DNA of 64,000 nt from Bacteroidales bacterium. GTDB lineage: Bacteria; Bacteroidota; Bacteroidia; Bacteroidales; ML635J-15. The translations under genes were made by a program, and so were the position numbers. The notes beneath the pieces are model-generated. The model made no database searches. It was not told the origin of the DNA and saw only the letters and a program-made list of their open reading frames with translations. The stretch lies in assembly GCA_017620015.1 (NCBI GenBank), contig JAFZRE010000015.1, positions 243,202 through 307,201 on the forward strand. Direction: 5' to 3'. Below are positions 8,875 to 16,914 of the stretch, one piece after another (position 1 is the first letter of the stretch; each line of letters starts with the position of its first letter).

Positions 8875-9090
8875 CTATCTATTTTGGATAAAATCTTCAA
8901 AGAAATTATAACCAAGGGCATTGCTTATACGCACAAGCAAATCGGTGTGAATACTCGGATTGTTGTAAATCTTATATATGTGGTTGGGCGAACAGTTTAT
9001 CTGCTTGGCAAGCCATGAATGTTTCCTGCCCTGCACCTCCATCTTCGCCTTTATCAGCGAACCTATATGTATGTCCTTAATTTCGTCCAT
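8875..9090 (-). CDS. XRE-family helix-turn-helix regulator
   Basis: A 71-aa protein consisting of one lambda-repressor-like DNA-binding domain. The recognition region SWLAKQINCSPNHIYKIYNN is followed by a helix of the type LVRISNALGYNFFEDF. The start at 9090 is preferred over a Met six codons upstream, because the added residues belong to a repeat-rich upstream region. Upstream lies a cluster of inverted repeats (9097-9262) that could include its operator. Single-domain XRE proteins of this size commonly control toxin-antitoxin or mobile loci, but no partner gene is obvious here. Confidence 0.82.
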   Translation of the reverse strand: MDEIKDIHIGSLIKAKMEVQGRKHSWLAKQINCSPNHIYKIYNNPSIHTDLLVRISNALGYNFFEDFIQNR

Positions 9091-9096
9091 AAAAAA

Positions 9097-9262
9097 AGCG
9101 TGAACCATTTCGTTTGTTGCTTATCATTTTGTCAGGCTCTGGTAAAACCTTTGTAGCTAATAAGCACGAAACGGCTCACGCCCTTAAGCGTGAACCTCTC
9201 GCTCGCCTATTCTCGCTACTTGTGAAAATTTACCAGATTTTGACAAAAGAGAATAAGAGCGT
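9097..9262. repeat. Nested inverted repeats upstream of the XRE gene
   Basis: Several dyads interlock. TTTTGTCAGGCTCTGGTAAA (9127-9146) pairs with 9228-9247 at 17 of 20 positions. GCGTGAACC.TTTCGT (9098-9112) pairs with 9164-9182. A tight hairpin GG.TCACGC/GCGTGA.CC lies at 9173-9196. No open reading frame fits. It may be an operator cluster, a structured leader or the relic of a small mobile element. Confidence 0.5.
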
Positions 9263-9331
9263 AAAGCTCAGAATGTTAATATTATAAAAGTAGTTATATC
9301 ATTGAGTTGCGGTTAATGTTTATTATATTGT

Positions 9332-9636
9332 TTATTCATTTAATTGTTTCAACATTTCATCTATATCAAATGCATACGCAAACCTTCCTTTTGAAGTAGT
9401 TCCAAAATGGAACTAGTTGTAGTCCTATCCAATTCGGCACTATCATATATATTCTTAAGGTGCTTTGTAATTGCTTGCCTTTGTGTACCAAACAAATCTG
9501 CCATCTGCTGCTGAGTCAACCACACAGTTTCATCATCTACACGAACTTCTATTTTCACAGCATCATCTGGCTGATAGAGTATTATTTCGTTGGAAGCGTC
9601 CATTGGCGTATTATTGTATGTTTTGCGGTGATACAT
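9332..9636 (-). pseudogene. RhuM-like / KilA-N-type DNA-binding protein remnant, frameshifted
   Basis: The first 75 or so residues match the N-terminal block of the RhuM family: NEIILYQPDD, then VWLTQQQMADLFGTQRQAIT (a winged-helix motif), then a serine/threonine-rich TTTSSILELLQKEG. Full-length members have some 330 residues, whereas this frame stops at 91. Shifting frame near 9383 gives a second open end reading FAYAFDIDEML, which stops at 9332-9334. It therefore looks like an internal deletion plus frameshift in a gene that once had a longer C-terminus. The first Met may be at codon 1 or 12. No function is expected. Confidence 0.6.
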
Positions 9637-9677
9637 CGTATATCCATAAGGGATGGTTCCCTTACTTCGCCGGATAT

Positions 9678-11000
9678 TTATTCTTTCTTTCGTAAAACTA
9701 ATTTCGCTCCATTCTGGAATAAAGTCATTGTATTCTTTTTCGGATTAAATTCAAATTTTGCACCTAAATGGTCGCACTTAAATTTGTCCTTGTCAACTGC
9801 TTCAAACGAAAAAGCATCATCTCCAATCTGCCCAATCAATGTGTTTTCTTCTTTTGTGACAATAAAATCCAAACCTATTTTCTTGGAAACATACACGCCC
9901 AAATAAATGTCCAAATCCTCAGATGCCACATTATAGAATTCTGGTAATTCGTAAGGTTTGCCGTAAACTGCGCTTAAAACCGCCTTTTTAATATCTCCGA
10001 TTTTAAAATTACGCCCGTTAGAAGTCATGGCATACGAAATATTTCCGTCGTCAAAATGCGAATAAACAGAAACAAAACCATCTATTGCCCCCGTGTGTCC
10101 CAAACCAATGTTTTCGCCAAAAGGAATCTCGAACAGCCCGAGACCATAGTCGTCCTTAATGGTTTTCATTATTTTGAGACTTTCATCAGTCAGAAGCCTT
10201 CCACCAAACAAAGCGTCAGCGAATTTTGTCAAGTCGGTAGGCGTTGACACTATTGCACCCGCACCCATCGGAACAGTCCAGTCTGTTTCGTTTTCTACCT
10301 TCCAAGAACCCAAGAAGCGGTATGACCTGCATTCGTTGTTGTTCGGGTTGGTTTTTCCAAAAATATATGTGTCGGTCAGACCAATTGGCTTGACAATGTA
10401 TTCCTGCAACAAGTCGGAATATGGTTTCGAGAAAGTCTTTTCAAGTATGTAGGTCAATAACACATAGTTCGAATTGCTGTAATCGGACTTGCTGTCAGGC
10501 TCAAAATCGCTGCCGCCTTTTTCGATAATCGCCAGCATTTCTTTTTCTGTCTTTGGCTGTGTACACCAATCCAGATAGTCATCGTCGTGTGTAAAATCGT
10601 GTATTCCGCTCCTATGGCTTAGCAAATGCCTTACAGTTATTTTCTGTGAATTTGCGATTGTAGGAAACCATTTGTCAATAGTTTGGTCAAGGTCTATTTT
10701 CTTTTCTTCAACAGCCTTCAAAACCAAAACCGCCGTAAACGATTTCGAGGCAGAACCGATTCTATATTTGGATTTTTCGGTTGCTTTAACCTTGTTTTCG
10801 ACATCAGCATAGCCGATTGCTTTTGTGTAGATAATCTCACCGTTCTTCGCAACGGCAACACTTCCCATAAACTTGTTGTTTTCTTCAAGTTTATCGAAGT
10901 AATTGTCCAACTTTGCCCTGTCGAAAAGATTTTGTGCAAATACGCCACTACTTAATATTAGAAGTGTAAACGCTATTAATATACGGGTATATTGTTTCAT
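9678..11000 (-). CDS. Secreted serine hydrolase (class C beta-lactamase / DD-peptidase fold)
   Basis: A 440-aa protein with a signal peptide ending VFAQ near residue 23. The S12 family active site is complete: SxxK as S83-A-S-K86, YxN as Y174-S-N176, and HTG at 302-304. An additional C-terminal domain of about 100 residues (from about 345) is the small barrel often attached to such esterases and peptidases. The family covers D-alanyl-D-alanine peptidases, esterases and AmpC. The HTG box instead of KTG and the extra domain argue for an esterase or peptidase rather than a resistance enzyme. It appears monocistronic, 82 bp after hutU ends. Confidence 0.85.
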   Translation of the reverse strand: MKQYTRILIAFTLLILSSGVFAQNLFDRAKLDNYFDKLEENNKFMGSVAVAKNGEIIYTKAIGYADVENKVKATEKSKYRIGSASKSFTAVLVLKAVEEKKIDLDQTIDKWFPTIANSQKITVRHLLSHRSGIHDFTHDDDYLDWCTQPKTEKEMLAIIEKGGSDFEPDSKSDYSNSNYVLLTYILEKTFSKPYSDLLQEYIVKPIGLTDTYIFGKTNPNNNECRSYRFLGSWKVENETDWTVPMGAGAIVSTPTDLTKFADALFGGRLLTDESLKIMKTIKDDYGLGLFEIPFGENIGLGHTGAIDGFVSVYSHFDDGNISYAMTSNGRNFKIGDIKKAVLSAVYGKPYELPEFYNVASEDLDIYLGVYVSKKIGLDFIVTKEENTLIGQIGDDAFSFEAVDKDKFKCDHLGAKFEFNPKKNTMTLFQNGAKLVLRKKE

Positions 11001-11041
11001 AATATATGTTTTGATTAGAGAATCCTATCGTTCTATAAAAA

Positions 11042-11074
11042 GTTTTCGGCTGACTTCTAAGCACAGCCGAAAAC
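11042..11074 (-). terminator. Terminator after hutU
   Basis: The 11-bp perfect stem GTTTTCGGCTG/CAGCCGAAAAC closes an 11-nt loop, just beyond the hutU stop on the minus strand. Confidence 0.75.
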
Positions 11075-11082
11075 CAATATTG

Positions 11083-13095
11083 TTAATACAACGAATTTAT
11101 CAAATCGTCATCTGCCAAATTCGGAACTGTAACCTTCATCTCAGGATATTCCTCCATAGCGCGCTTGATGGCGAACATTGCGCCCTCGTTGCGTGCCCAA
11201 CTACGACGGCTGATTCCATTGTTGACATCCCACAGAAGCATCAGTTTCAGGCGACGCTCGGCCTCGGCGCTGCCGTCGAGAACCATACCGAAACCGCCGT
11301 TAATAACTTCGCCCCAGCCAACGCCACCGCCGTTGTGGATCGAAACCCAGGTTGCACCGCGGAACGAGTCGCCAATTACGTTCTGGATTGCCATGTCGGC
11401 TGTGAACTTACTGCCATCGTAGATGTTGGAAGTCTCGCGGAATGGTGAGTCGGTACCCGAAACATCGTGGTGGTCGCGACCAAGAACAACGGGCTGTTTC
11501 AGGCGACCGTCGCGGATTGCATCGTTGAAAGCCTTTGCAATCTTGATACGGCCTTCGGCATCGGCGTAAAGGATACGAGCCTGCGAACCAACGACAAGCT
11601 TGTTCTTCTTAGCCTCACTAATCCAGCGGATATTGTCGCGCATCTGCTGTGAAATCTCTGCAGGAGCGTCCTTTGCGATGTCTTCCAAAACCTGCATTGC
11701 AAGGTTATCGGTGACTTCCAAATCTTCGGGAAGGCTAGATGTGCAAACCCAGCGGAACGGACCGAAACCGTAGTCGAAGCACATTGGTCCCATAATATCC
11801 TGAACATACGACGGATAGCGGAAGTCGATGCCATTAGGTGCCATAATGTCGGCGCCAGCGCGCGAACTTTCTAGCAGGAAGGCGTTTCCGTAGTCGAAGA
11901 AGTACATTCCCTTGGCGGTGAGCTTGTTGATTGCGGCAACCTGCCTTCTCAACGAAGCCTGAACTGCTTCCTTGAACTTTTCGGGACTGTGAGCCATCAT
12001 TTCGATAGACTGCTCGTACGAAAGTCCTACTGGATAATAGCCGCCAGCCCACGGATTGTGGAGCGAAGTCTGGTCGCTGCCAAGGTCAACCTTGATGTCC
12101 CTTTCGGCAAGGCGTTCCCACAAATCGACAACATTGCCGAGGAAAGCAATCGAGTGAGCCTGTTTCTTCTTCTGCCATTCGAGAGCAGCATCGATAGCCT
12201 TGTCAACATCGTCAATTATCTCGTCAACCCAGCCCTGCTCGTAGCGCTTGTTGGCTGCCTTTGGGTTTATTTCGGCGCAAATGCTTACAACACCGGCAAT
12301 GTTAGCTGCCTTTGGCTGAGCTCCGCTCATACCGCCAAGACCAGCAGTCACAAACAGACGGCCTTCGGGACCTTCGCCGTGCTTTGCAATCTTACGGCAA
12401 GCGTTGAGCACCGTGATGGTTGTTCCGTGAACGATACCCTGCGGACCTATATACATATACGAGCCAGCGGTCATCTGTCCGTACTGCGAAACGCCCATTG
12501 CGTTGAATTTCTCCCAATGATCTGGCTTCGAGTAGTTTGGAATTACCATACCGTTAGTAACTACTACGCGCGGAGCATCCTTGTGCGACGGGTAAAGTCC
12601 CATCGGGTGACCGGAATACATAACCAAAGTCTGTTCGTCGGTCATGTTGGCAAGATACTGCATTGTGAGCAGGTACTGAGCCCAGTTCTGGAAAACAGCG
12701 CCGTTGCCGCCGTATGTGATAAGTTCGTGCGGATGCTGGGCGACTGCATAATCCAAATTGTTGGAAATCATAAGCATGATTGCAGCAGCCTGAACACTCT
12801 TATGAGGGAACCAGGTTATGTCGCGTGCGAACATCTTGTATTTCGGACGGAAACGGTACATATAAATTCTGCCATAGGTCTCGAGTTCGTTCTTGAATTC
12901 GGGAGCGAGAGTCTTGTGGAATTTAGCCGGGAAATAGCGGAGAGCGTTCCTTATCGCCAGCTTCTTTTCATCGTTTGTAAGAATCTGCTTCCTTATAGGT
13001 GCGTGGTTTATTTCGGGTTCATACACAGCAGGTTCCGGCAGTGTGTCGGGAATACCCTGCAATATTAACTTCTGAAATTCTTCCTTTGTAATCAT
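11083..13095 (-). CDS. hutU: Urocanate hydratase
   Basis: A 670-aa enzyme that adds water to urocanate to form imidazolone propionate, the second step of histidine breakdown. Characteristic blocks are present: the glycine-rich LITYGGNGAVFQNWAQY, SGHPMGLYPS, TAGLGGMSGAQPKA (NAD+ binding) and the catalytic cysteine block FRWVCTSS with Cys451. It is longer than the 550-560 aa proteobacterial enzymes, as in other Bacteroidota members. Usual partners (hutH, hutI, ftcD) are not adjacent; neighbours are an unrelated serine hydrolase and a repeat-containing gap. A terminator hairpin follows its stop. Confidence 0.96.
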   Translation of the reverse strand: MITKEEFQKLILQGIPDTLPEPAVYEPEINHAPIRKQILTNDEKKLAIRNALRYFPAKFHKTLAPEFKNELETYGRIYMYRFRPKYKMFARDITWFPHKSVQAAAIMLMISNNLDYAVAQHPHELITYGGNGAVFQNWAQYLLTMQYLANMTDEQTLVMYSGHPMGLYPSHKDAPRVVVTNGMVIPNYSKPDHWEKFNAMGVSQYGQMTAGSYMYIGPQGIVHGTTITVLNACRKIAKHGEGPEGRLFVTAGLGGMSGAQPKAANIAGVVSICAEINPKAANKRYEQGWVDEIIDDVDKAIDAALEWQKKKQAHSIAFLGNVVDLWERLAERDIKVDLGSDQTSLHNPWAGGYYPVGLSYEQSIEMMAHSPEKFKEAVQASLRRQVAAINKLTAKGMYFFDYGNAFLLESSRAGADIMAPNGIDFRYPSYVQDIMGPMCFDYGFGPFRWVCTSSLPEDLEVTDNLAMQVLEDIAKDAPAEISQQMRDNIRWISEAKKNKLVVGSQARILYADAEGRIKIAKAFNDAIRDGRLKQPVVLGRDHHDVSGTDSPFRETSNIYDGSKFTADMAIQNVIGDSFRGATWVSIHNGGGVGWGEVINGGFGMVLDGSAEAERRLKLMLLWDVNNGISRRSWARNEGAMFAIKRAMEEYPEMKVTVPNLADDDLINSLY

Positions 13096-13484
13096 AGCGT
13101 AATTTTGTTAAAAAATCAATGGGGTAAAATTAGTAAAAAAGTATTTCGTGCCGAATTGATTTTTTGTGTTTTTATCAACAAATGGAGAATGGACGGTGGC
13201 AAATTGATGGCTGTGATTTTATTGCAATTCGCCCCATGCGGTGTACTGAGTTTCGCTCCCTGAGCCTGTCGAAGGGCGAAATAAGCAGAATCGTAGGGCA
13301 GAAATACGAATATAATTTATTAAATAATATTTTTATTAAATTATAATTTTTTAAATATTAAATGAAAATAATTATATGCTATTTACCTAAGTTTAACATA
13401 TATTTAACACAAAAGATTTGGCAGTTCGGATTTTTTGTAAGACTTTTGCGGAGTGAATTTCGTAATTAATTAAAAGTATTGTAT
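13096..13484. other. 389-bp intergenic region with a REP-like element
   Basis: Between the divergent hutU and the next plus-strand gene. It holds the 53-bp REP-like dyad at 13228-13280 and otherwise AT-rich DNA without a credible gene. A 60-codon open frame here owes part of its sequence to the repeat and is not supported. Confidence 0.6.
13228..13280. repeat. REP-like dispersed repeat (CCTGAGCCTGTCGAAGG type)
   Basis: It begins TTCGCCC and ends GGGCGAA, forming a dyad, and contains CCCTGAGCCTGTCGAAGGG. The same core recurs in variant form at 34637-34709 and 30941-31020. This core is a widespread intergenic repeat of bacteria; translated, it gives the tell-tale SLSLSKG. Confidence 0.7.
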
Positions 13485-14063
13485 ATGGAAAATTTAAATC
13501 AATTATTGTCTATCTTAGGTGAGGATTCTTCTATTGAGTGTATAGAGTCAACTTTTTCTAAAATTGCAGACATTCTTTTGTTTAAAAGTTATATTAAGAC
13601 AGAGTATGCAGACTATAGAATTTTAGAAATAGAATTCTACTTTAAGAACAAAAATCATAAAGATGATGTAACTATAAGCCGAACAGATGATGAAGGAATG
13701 TGGTGGTTACACGATTGGGGTGTTGACATATCTTTAAAGAGTGATGGGAAAAATTACTATGGTGGCATTCTCATTAGAAGTATTATTCCATTTGATGATA
13801 AAAATGCTCAATTATATGAAGAAAAGGTAATATGTGGACCAAGAAATTGCTGCTGGGAATTATTCTATTCTTCTGCATTGAAACACAATATGGCGCCACT
13901 AATAATAACAAATAATGAAGATTGTAGTTATCCTGGTGAGATGGGAAGAACGAAACGCTATATTACAGGAAAAACAAATAGAATAGATAGCGATTACCGA
14001 TTCTATGTAAAAGGGTTAAAATTAAATATAGATCCGAATTACAAAGCATCACCATGGAAATAA
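13485..14063 (+). CDS. Hypothetical protein, 192 aa
   Basis: A 192-aa AT-rich gene. I chose the ATG at 13485; a TTG two codons upstream is possible. The sequence combines a helical N-terminus (NQLLSILGED) with a beta-rich core: an ILEIEFYF strand, a GMWWLHDWGVDISL segment and GGILIRSI. This resembles a group of Bacteroidota and Firmicutes proteins of unknown role sometimes labelled DNA-glycosylase-like. No glycosylase catalytic pattern is evident to me, so no enzyme activity is claimed. It starts the low-GC accessory stretch and is read in the same direction as the next three genes. Confidence 0.65.
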   Translation: MENLNQLLSILGEDSSIECIESTFSKIADILLFKSYIKTEYADYRILEIEFYFKNKNHKDDVTISRTDDEGMWWLHDWGVDISLKSDGKNYYGGILIRSIIPFDDKNAQLYEEKVICGPRNCCWELFYSSALKHNMAPLIITNNEDCSYPGEMGRTKRYITGKTNRIDSDYRFYVKGLKLNIDPNYKASPWK

Positions 14064-14117
14064 ATGATATCATAAACACCAACAACAATATCCAATAACA
14101 ACTAAGCCCCAAACGTC

Positions 14118-14462
14118 ATGGAATCAAAAAATCTTGAAATAATATCGCCATTGATGGAAAATGCTTTTACGGAACCTGTCTTACATAAGGTAGTATTAAG
14201 CAAGATTGATTTTGAACTTCCCGATGAAATATGGGATGCCATTAACGATGGATTCGCTTACTATTGGGACTTTGAAGTTGGTTTTGGCAACTATGCGGAC
14301 TTTGAGGACACATGTCGTTCCATAAACAAGCATCTGGAGTCTGCCAATATAATATACCCCTACGACAAGTTGGAATTTATAGTTAATACAATATATGATT
14401 TCGTGGAGCAAATTCCCGGTGCCTTTTTAGATGAATCCGCTACTGTGATACCGGTAAAGTAA
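14118..14462 (+). CDS. Hypothetical protein, 114 aa
   Basis: A 114-aa acidic, mostly helical cytoplasmic-type protein with no signal peptide and no motif I recognise. It contains aromatic-rich YYWDFEVGFGNYADF. It lies 54 bp after the previous gene and only 7 bp before the deiminase gene, so it is likely co-transcribed with the latter. It could be an immunity-type or accessory protein of the cluster, but nothing in the sequence proves that. Confidence 0.6.
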   Translation: MESKNLEIISPLMENAFTEPVLHKVVLSKIDFELPDEIWDAINDGFAYYWDFEVGFGNYADFEDTCRSINKHLESANIIYPYDKLEFIVNTIYDFVEQIPGAFLDESATVIPVK

Positions 14463-14469
14463 GAAGAAA

Positions 14470-15429
14470 ATGAGAATTACATTCGGATTACTAATTGGAA
14501 TTATCGTCTGTTTCATATCCACAGATGCGGCAACCAGTAACGAATTTTACAAAAAGAACAACTTAATAAATGAACCTATGTTTGAAATGAAAGACAAGAA
14601 CCCGCACAACGAGCAAACCGTCTATTTGTCGGAACTGCTAATGGACAAATACCCAGAAACTTGCAAGAATTTGATTACCATTCTCGAAAAGCACCATGTG
14701 AAATACTCGTTCATTAAAGGGACAAAGGACATATGGTGCCGCGACTATATGCCGGTTCAAACCGAATCGGGAAAGTTTATCCAGTTCAGGTACGAGCCAA
14801 GTTATTTGAAAGGCAAAAAGGAATGGGAAGATTCGCGTTCCGATATGAAAGAAGTTTGTAGGTTGAATAATATTGATGCAACATTTTCGAACATAAACCT
14901 TGACGGTGGCAATGTTCTTATTTGTGATGGCAGGGCAATATTGTCTGATAGAATTTTCTCCGAAAATCCAGATTATAAAAAGGATTCTCTGATAAACGAA
15001 TTGTCGAAACTGTTGGAATGTGAGATTATTATCATTCCCGCGCAAAAGGCTGATATGACAGGTCACGCCGATGGCATGGTCAGGTTTGTTGACAGAAACA
15101 CTATTCTAGGAAATGACAGGGCAAAGGAATCTCAAAAATGGGCAAAAGGCATTCAAAAGGTTATAGACCAATACAAGTTCACGTATATCGACATTCCATT
15201 TTTTGAAGATAAGGACCGCAAACATCCTATCAGTGCAATAGGCATATATGTGAACTATCTGGAAGTTAACGATTTGATTGTGGTGCCGATATTTAATCGG
15301 GACGAAGACAATCAAGTTCTTGAAATCTTACAAAGGACATTTCCAAACAAGAAAATTGAAACAATCGACTACAACGATGTTGCCAAGGAAGGCGGTTTGC
15401 TAAATTGTACGACTTGGGTGGTGAGATAA
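14470..15429 (+). CDS. Agmatine deiminase / peptidylarginine deiminase family enzyme, exported
   Basis: A 319-aa member of the guanidine-modifying superfamily. Conserved active-site blocks are in order: DIWCRDYMP near residue 91, NLDGGN, TGHADGMVRF, and the nucleophile C313 in LLNCTTW. Family members hydrolyse agmatine or peptidyl-arginine, releasing ammonia. A hydrophobic N-terminus of about 20 residues looks like a signal peptide; most agmatine deiminases are cytoplasmic, while the Porphyromonas-type peptidylarginine enzyme is exported. It lacks the long C-terminal regions of the latter, so the substrate is left open. The genes on both sides are close. Confidence 0.85.
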   Translation: MRITFGLLIGIIVCFISTDAATSNEFYKKNNLINEPMFEMKDKNPHNEQTVYLSELLMDKYPETCKNLITILEKHHVKYSFIKGTKDIWCRDYMPVQTESGKFIQFRYEPSYLKGKKEWEDSRSDMKEVCRLNNIDATFSNINLDGGNVLICDGRAILSDRIFSENPDYKKDSLINELSKLLECEIIIIPAQKADMTGHADGMVRFVDRNTILGNDRAKESQKWAKGIQKVIDQYKFTYIDIPFFEDKDRKHPISAIGIYVNYLEVNDLIVVPIFNRDEDNQVLEILQRTFPNKKIETIDYNDVAKEGGLLNCTTWVVR

Positions 15430-15452
15430 GGATTAAACTTAAAATAATATTT

Positions 15453-16253
15453 ATGAAAAAAATCATTATCGCTTTCATTTGTATGGCACTCTTTTCTGCT
15501 TGCCATCAAAGCAAATCGGATATAGTAAAAGATTATATCGATGTCACAAATAGTTATGACACAGACAAAAAGAGCCAGTTCCTGTCCGATGACTTTATGT
15601 ACTACGGCACGGACACATTAAACAAACATGATTATTTGAATGTGGACTCTTCTGCGTATTTTGAATATTTTGAACAAAAATCAACAATCTTAAATATTCA
15701 AGACTTGGACAGCATAGTGAAAACAGAAGAAAAGATAACTACAATTGTCGATTCTCTTTTGGAAATAACTCCATGCATCTTAAAAATGACATATAGGTTT
15801 TCTGATGACAAATTGAAATCAATCACTGTCGATTCAATATTGAATGGGGAGGAATACTTGAAAGCTTTTGAGGAAAAATGGGCTCCATGTTACTTTTATA
15901 TTCAGGACCAATACGATATACAAGAAGAAGAACTATATAAGAATATCAAAAAATATCTTACAGAATACATTACACTACCAGCCTCAGAAAGAAAGCAATA
16001 TAAAACTTACGCCAATCTTCAAGGAACCTATGTAGGTGATAACACTATATATAAGAAATTGATATTCAGAGGAAAGAAGACAGTAACAATTGTTGATGCT
16101 TTCTTCGGAATTCCGTTTGCGTCAAGTTATGAATTAGACGACAATTACTTAAGAATAAGGACTGATAAAAGTGATTTGTTATTTGAAATAATAGATAGTA
16201 AAACTCTTATAGGCGAAGGGTTTGCTTATGGCACATATACGAAGTTAGACTAG
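15453..16253 (+). CDS. Lipoprotein of unknown function, 266 aa
   Basis: A 266-aa lipoprotein. The start at 15453 gives a typical signal (MKKIIIAF, hydrophobic core, LFSAC lipobox with Cys17). The longer frame, overlapping the deiminase gene, is rejected. After the lipid site comes a region resembling a small cone-fold domain (SDIVKDYIDVTNSYD...FLSDDFMYYG, reminiscent of SnoaL/NTF2-like proteins). A beta-rich C-terminal half (about 200-266) follows, with GTYVGDNTIYKKLIF. It sits 23 bp after the deiminase stop and is probably in the same transcript. Function unknown. Confidence 0.72.
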   Translation: MKKIIIAFICMALFSACHQSKSDIVKDYIDVTNSYDTDKKSQFLSDDFMYYGTDTLNKHDYLNVDSSAYFEYFEQKSTILNIQDLDSIVKTEEKITTIVDSLLEITPCILKMTYRFSDDKLKSITVDSILNGEEYLKAFEEKWAPCYFYIQDQYDIQEEELYKNIKKYLTEYITLPASERKQYKTYANLQGTYVGDNTIYKKLIFRGKKTVTIVDAFFGIPFASSYELDDNYLRIRTDKSDLLFEIIDSKTLIGEGFAYGTYTKLD

Positions 16254-16276
16254 CCTATTGTGGCAGAAATTTTAGA

Positions 16277-16414
16277 ATGGCAGGAAAAAAGTTTCATTAT
16301 GCGTTTGTTACATATTTTGATAACGACTGTAAAGTAAAGAGAATTTTATGTAAACCAAGAACGAACAACGCCATCATAAAAGCACAAAAACTTGCAAACA
16401 ATCTATATTGTTAA
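16277..16414 (+). CDS. Possible small basic protein, 45 aa
   Basis: An ATG at 16277 opens 45 codons ending in TAA at 16412-16414. The product begins MAGKKFHYAFVTYFDND and ends in KAQKLANNLYC. It has a plausible strand-strand-helix layout and is basic. Its stop overlaps the stop of the convergent second hepT by three bases. It lies 23 bp after the lipoprotein gene. The coding evidence is only length and composition, so it may be chance. Confidence 0.35.
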   Translation: MAGKKFHYAFVTYFDNDCKVKRILCKPRTNNAIIKAQKLANNLYC

Positions 16415-16914
16415 CTCAATCCTTCAATTTCGTCCTTGCTCAAACCTGTAATCTTGCAAATTTCGTTTGTTTCGTAGCCAAGTGACTTCATTCTGGTTGC
16501 GGTTTGGATAAGATTCTTATGGACTGCTGATTCGTAAATTACTTGTTCGTTTTTCTCCCATTCTTCCCAGTTGGTTTCGGAAAGGTAACGAGTTGCTTGT
16601 TCCCGAAGTGGATGAAGATCCTCTTTTATAACTTTCCAAATTTCATTGGCTTTAATTTGATAATAGTCGTGAACCAGCACATGACGCATCTTCTTAATAA
16701 ATGTCCAAGGTGTTTCTGGATGTTGGTTAATGAAGGCCTGTGTAAGGTTATAAGATGCTTCCCCGATAATTTCTATATTCTTTACGATACCATAATATTT
16801 AAGTTTGTCGGCACTGATTTCTTCCAATGTCTTTCCTTCTGCGAAATTTAGAATACAATCAATGGCCTCAATTATATGTTGCAACCGTTCTTTATCCCTA
16901 ACTTTTTCTCTCAT
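16411..16914 (-). CDS. hepT: HepT-like toxin with extra C-terminal tail (second MntA-HepT pair)
   Basis: A 167-aa protein, about 45 residues longer than the first HepT. Residues 1-115 are the HepT/DUF86 helical domain with RX4HXY seen as RHVLVHDY. The rest (from about 118) is an added helical tail ending NEICKITGLSKDEIEGL. That ending resembles the C-terminus found on Rpn/PD-(D/E)XK transposase-like proteins and may be a degenerate helix-turn-helix. The start overlaps mntA by 17 bp, exactly as in the first pair. Paralogous toxins of this class are RNases held in check by AMPylation. Confidence 0.85.
   Translation of the reverse strand: MREKVRDKERLQHIIEAIDCILNFAEGKTLEEISADKLKYYGIVKNIEIIGEASYNLTQAFINQHPETPWTFIKKMRHVLVHDYYQIKANEIWKVIKEDLHPLREQATRYLSETNWEEWEKNEQVIYESAVHKNLIQTATRMKSLGYETNEICKITGLSKDEIEGLS

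Noticed and set aside
9678..11000. Serine hydrolase considered as a beta-lactamase resistance gene
   Set aside because: The SxxK, YxN and HTG boxes are shared with DD-peptidases and esterases, and the extra C-terminal domain is not found in AmpC. Resistance is not supported.
13164..13346. A 60-codon open frame in the hutU upstream gap
   Set aside because: Part of its sequence (SLSLSKG) is translation of the dispersed CTGAGCCTGTCGAAGG repeat, and the rest is low complexity.
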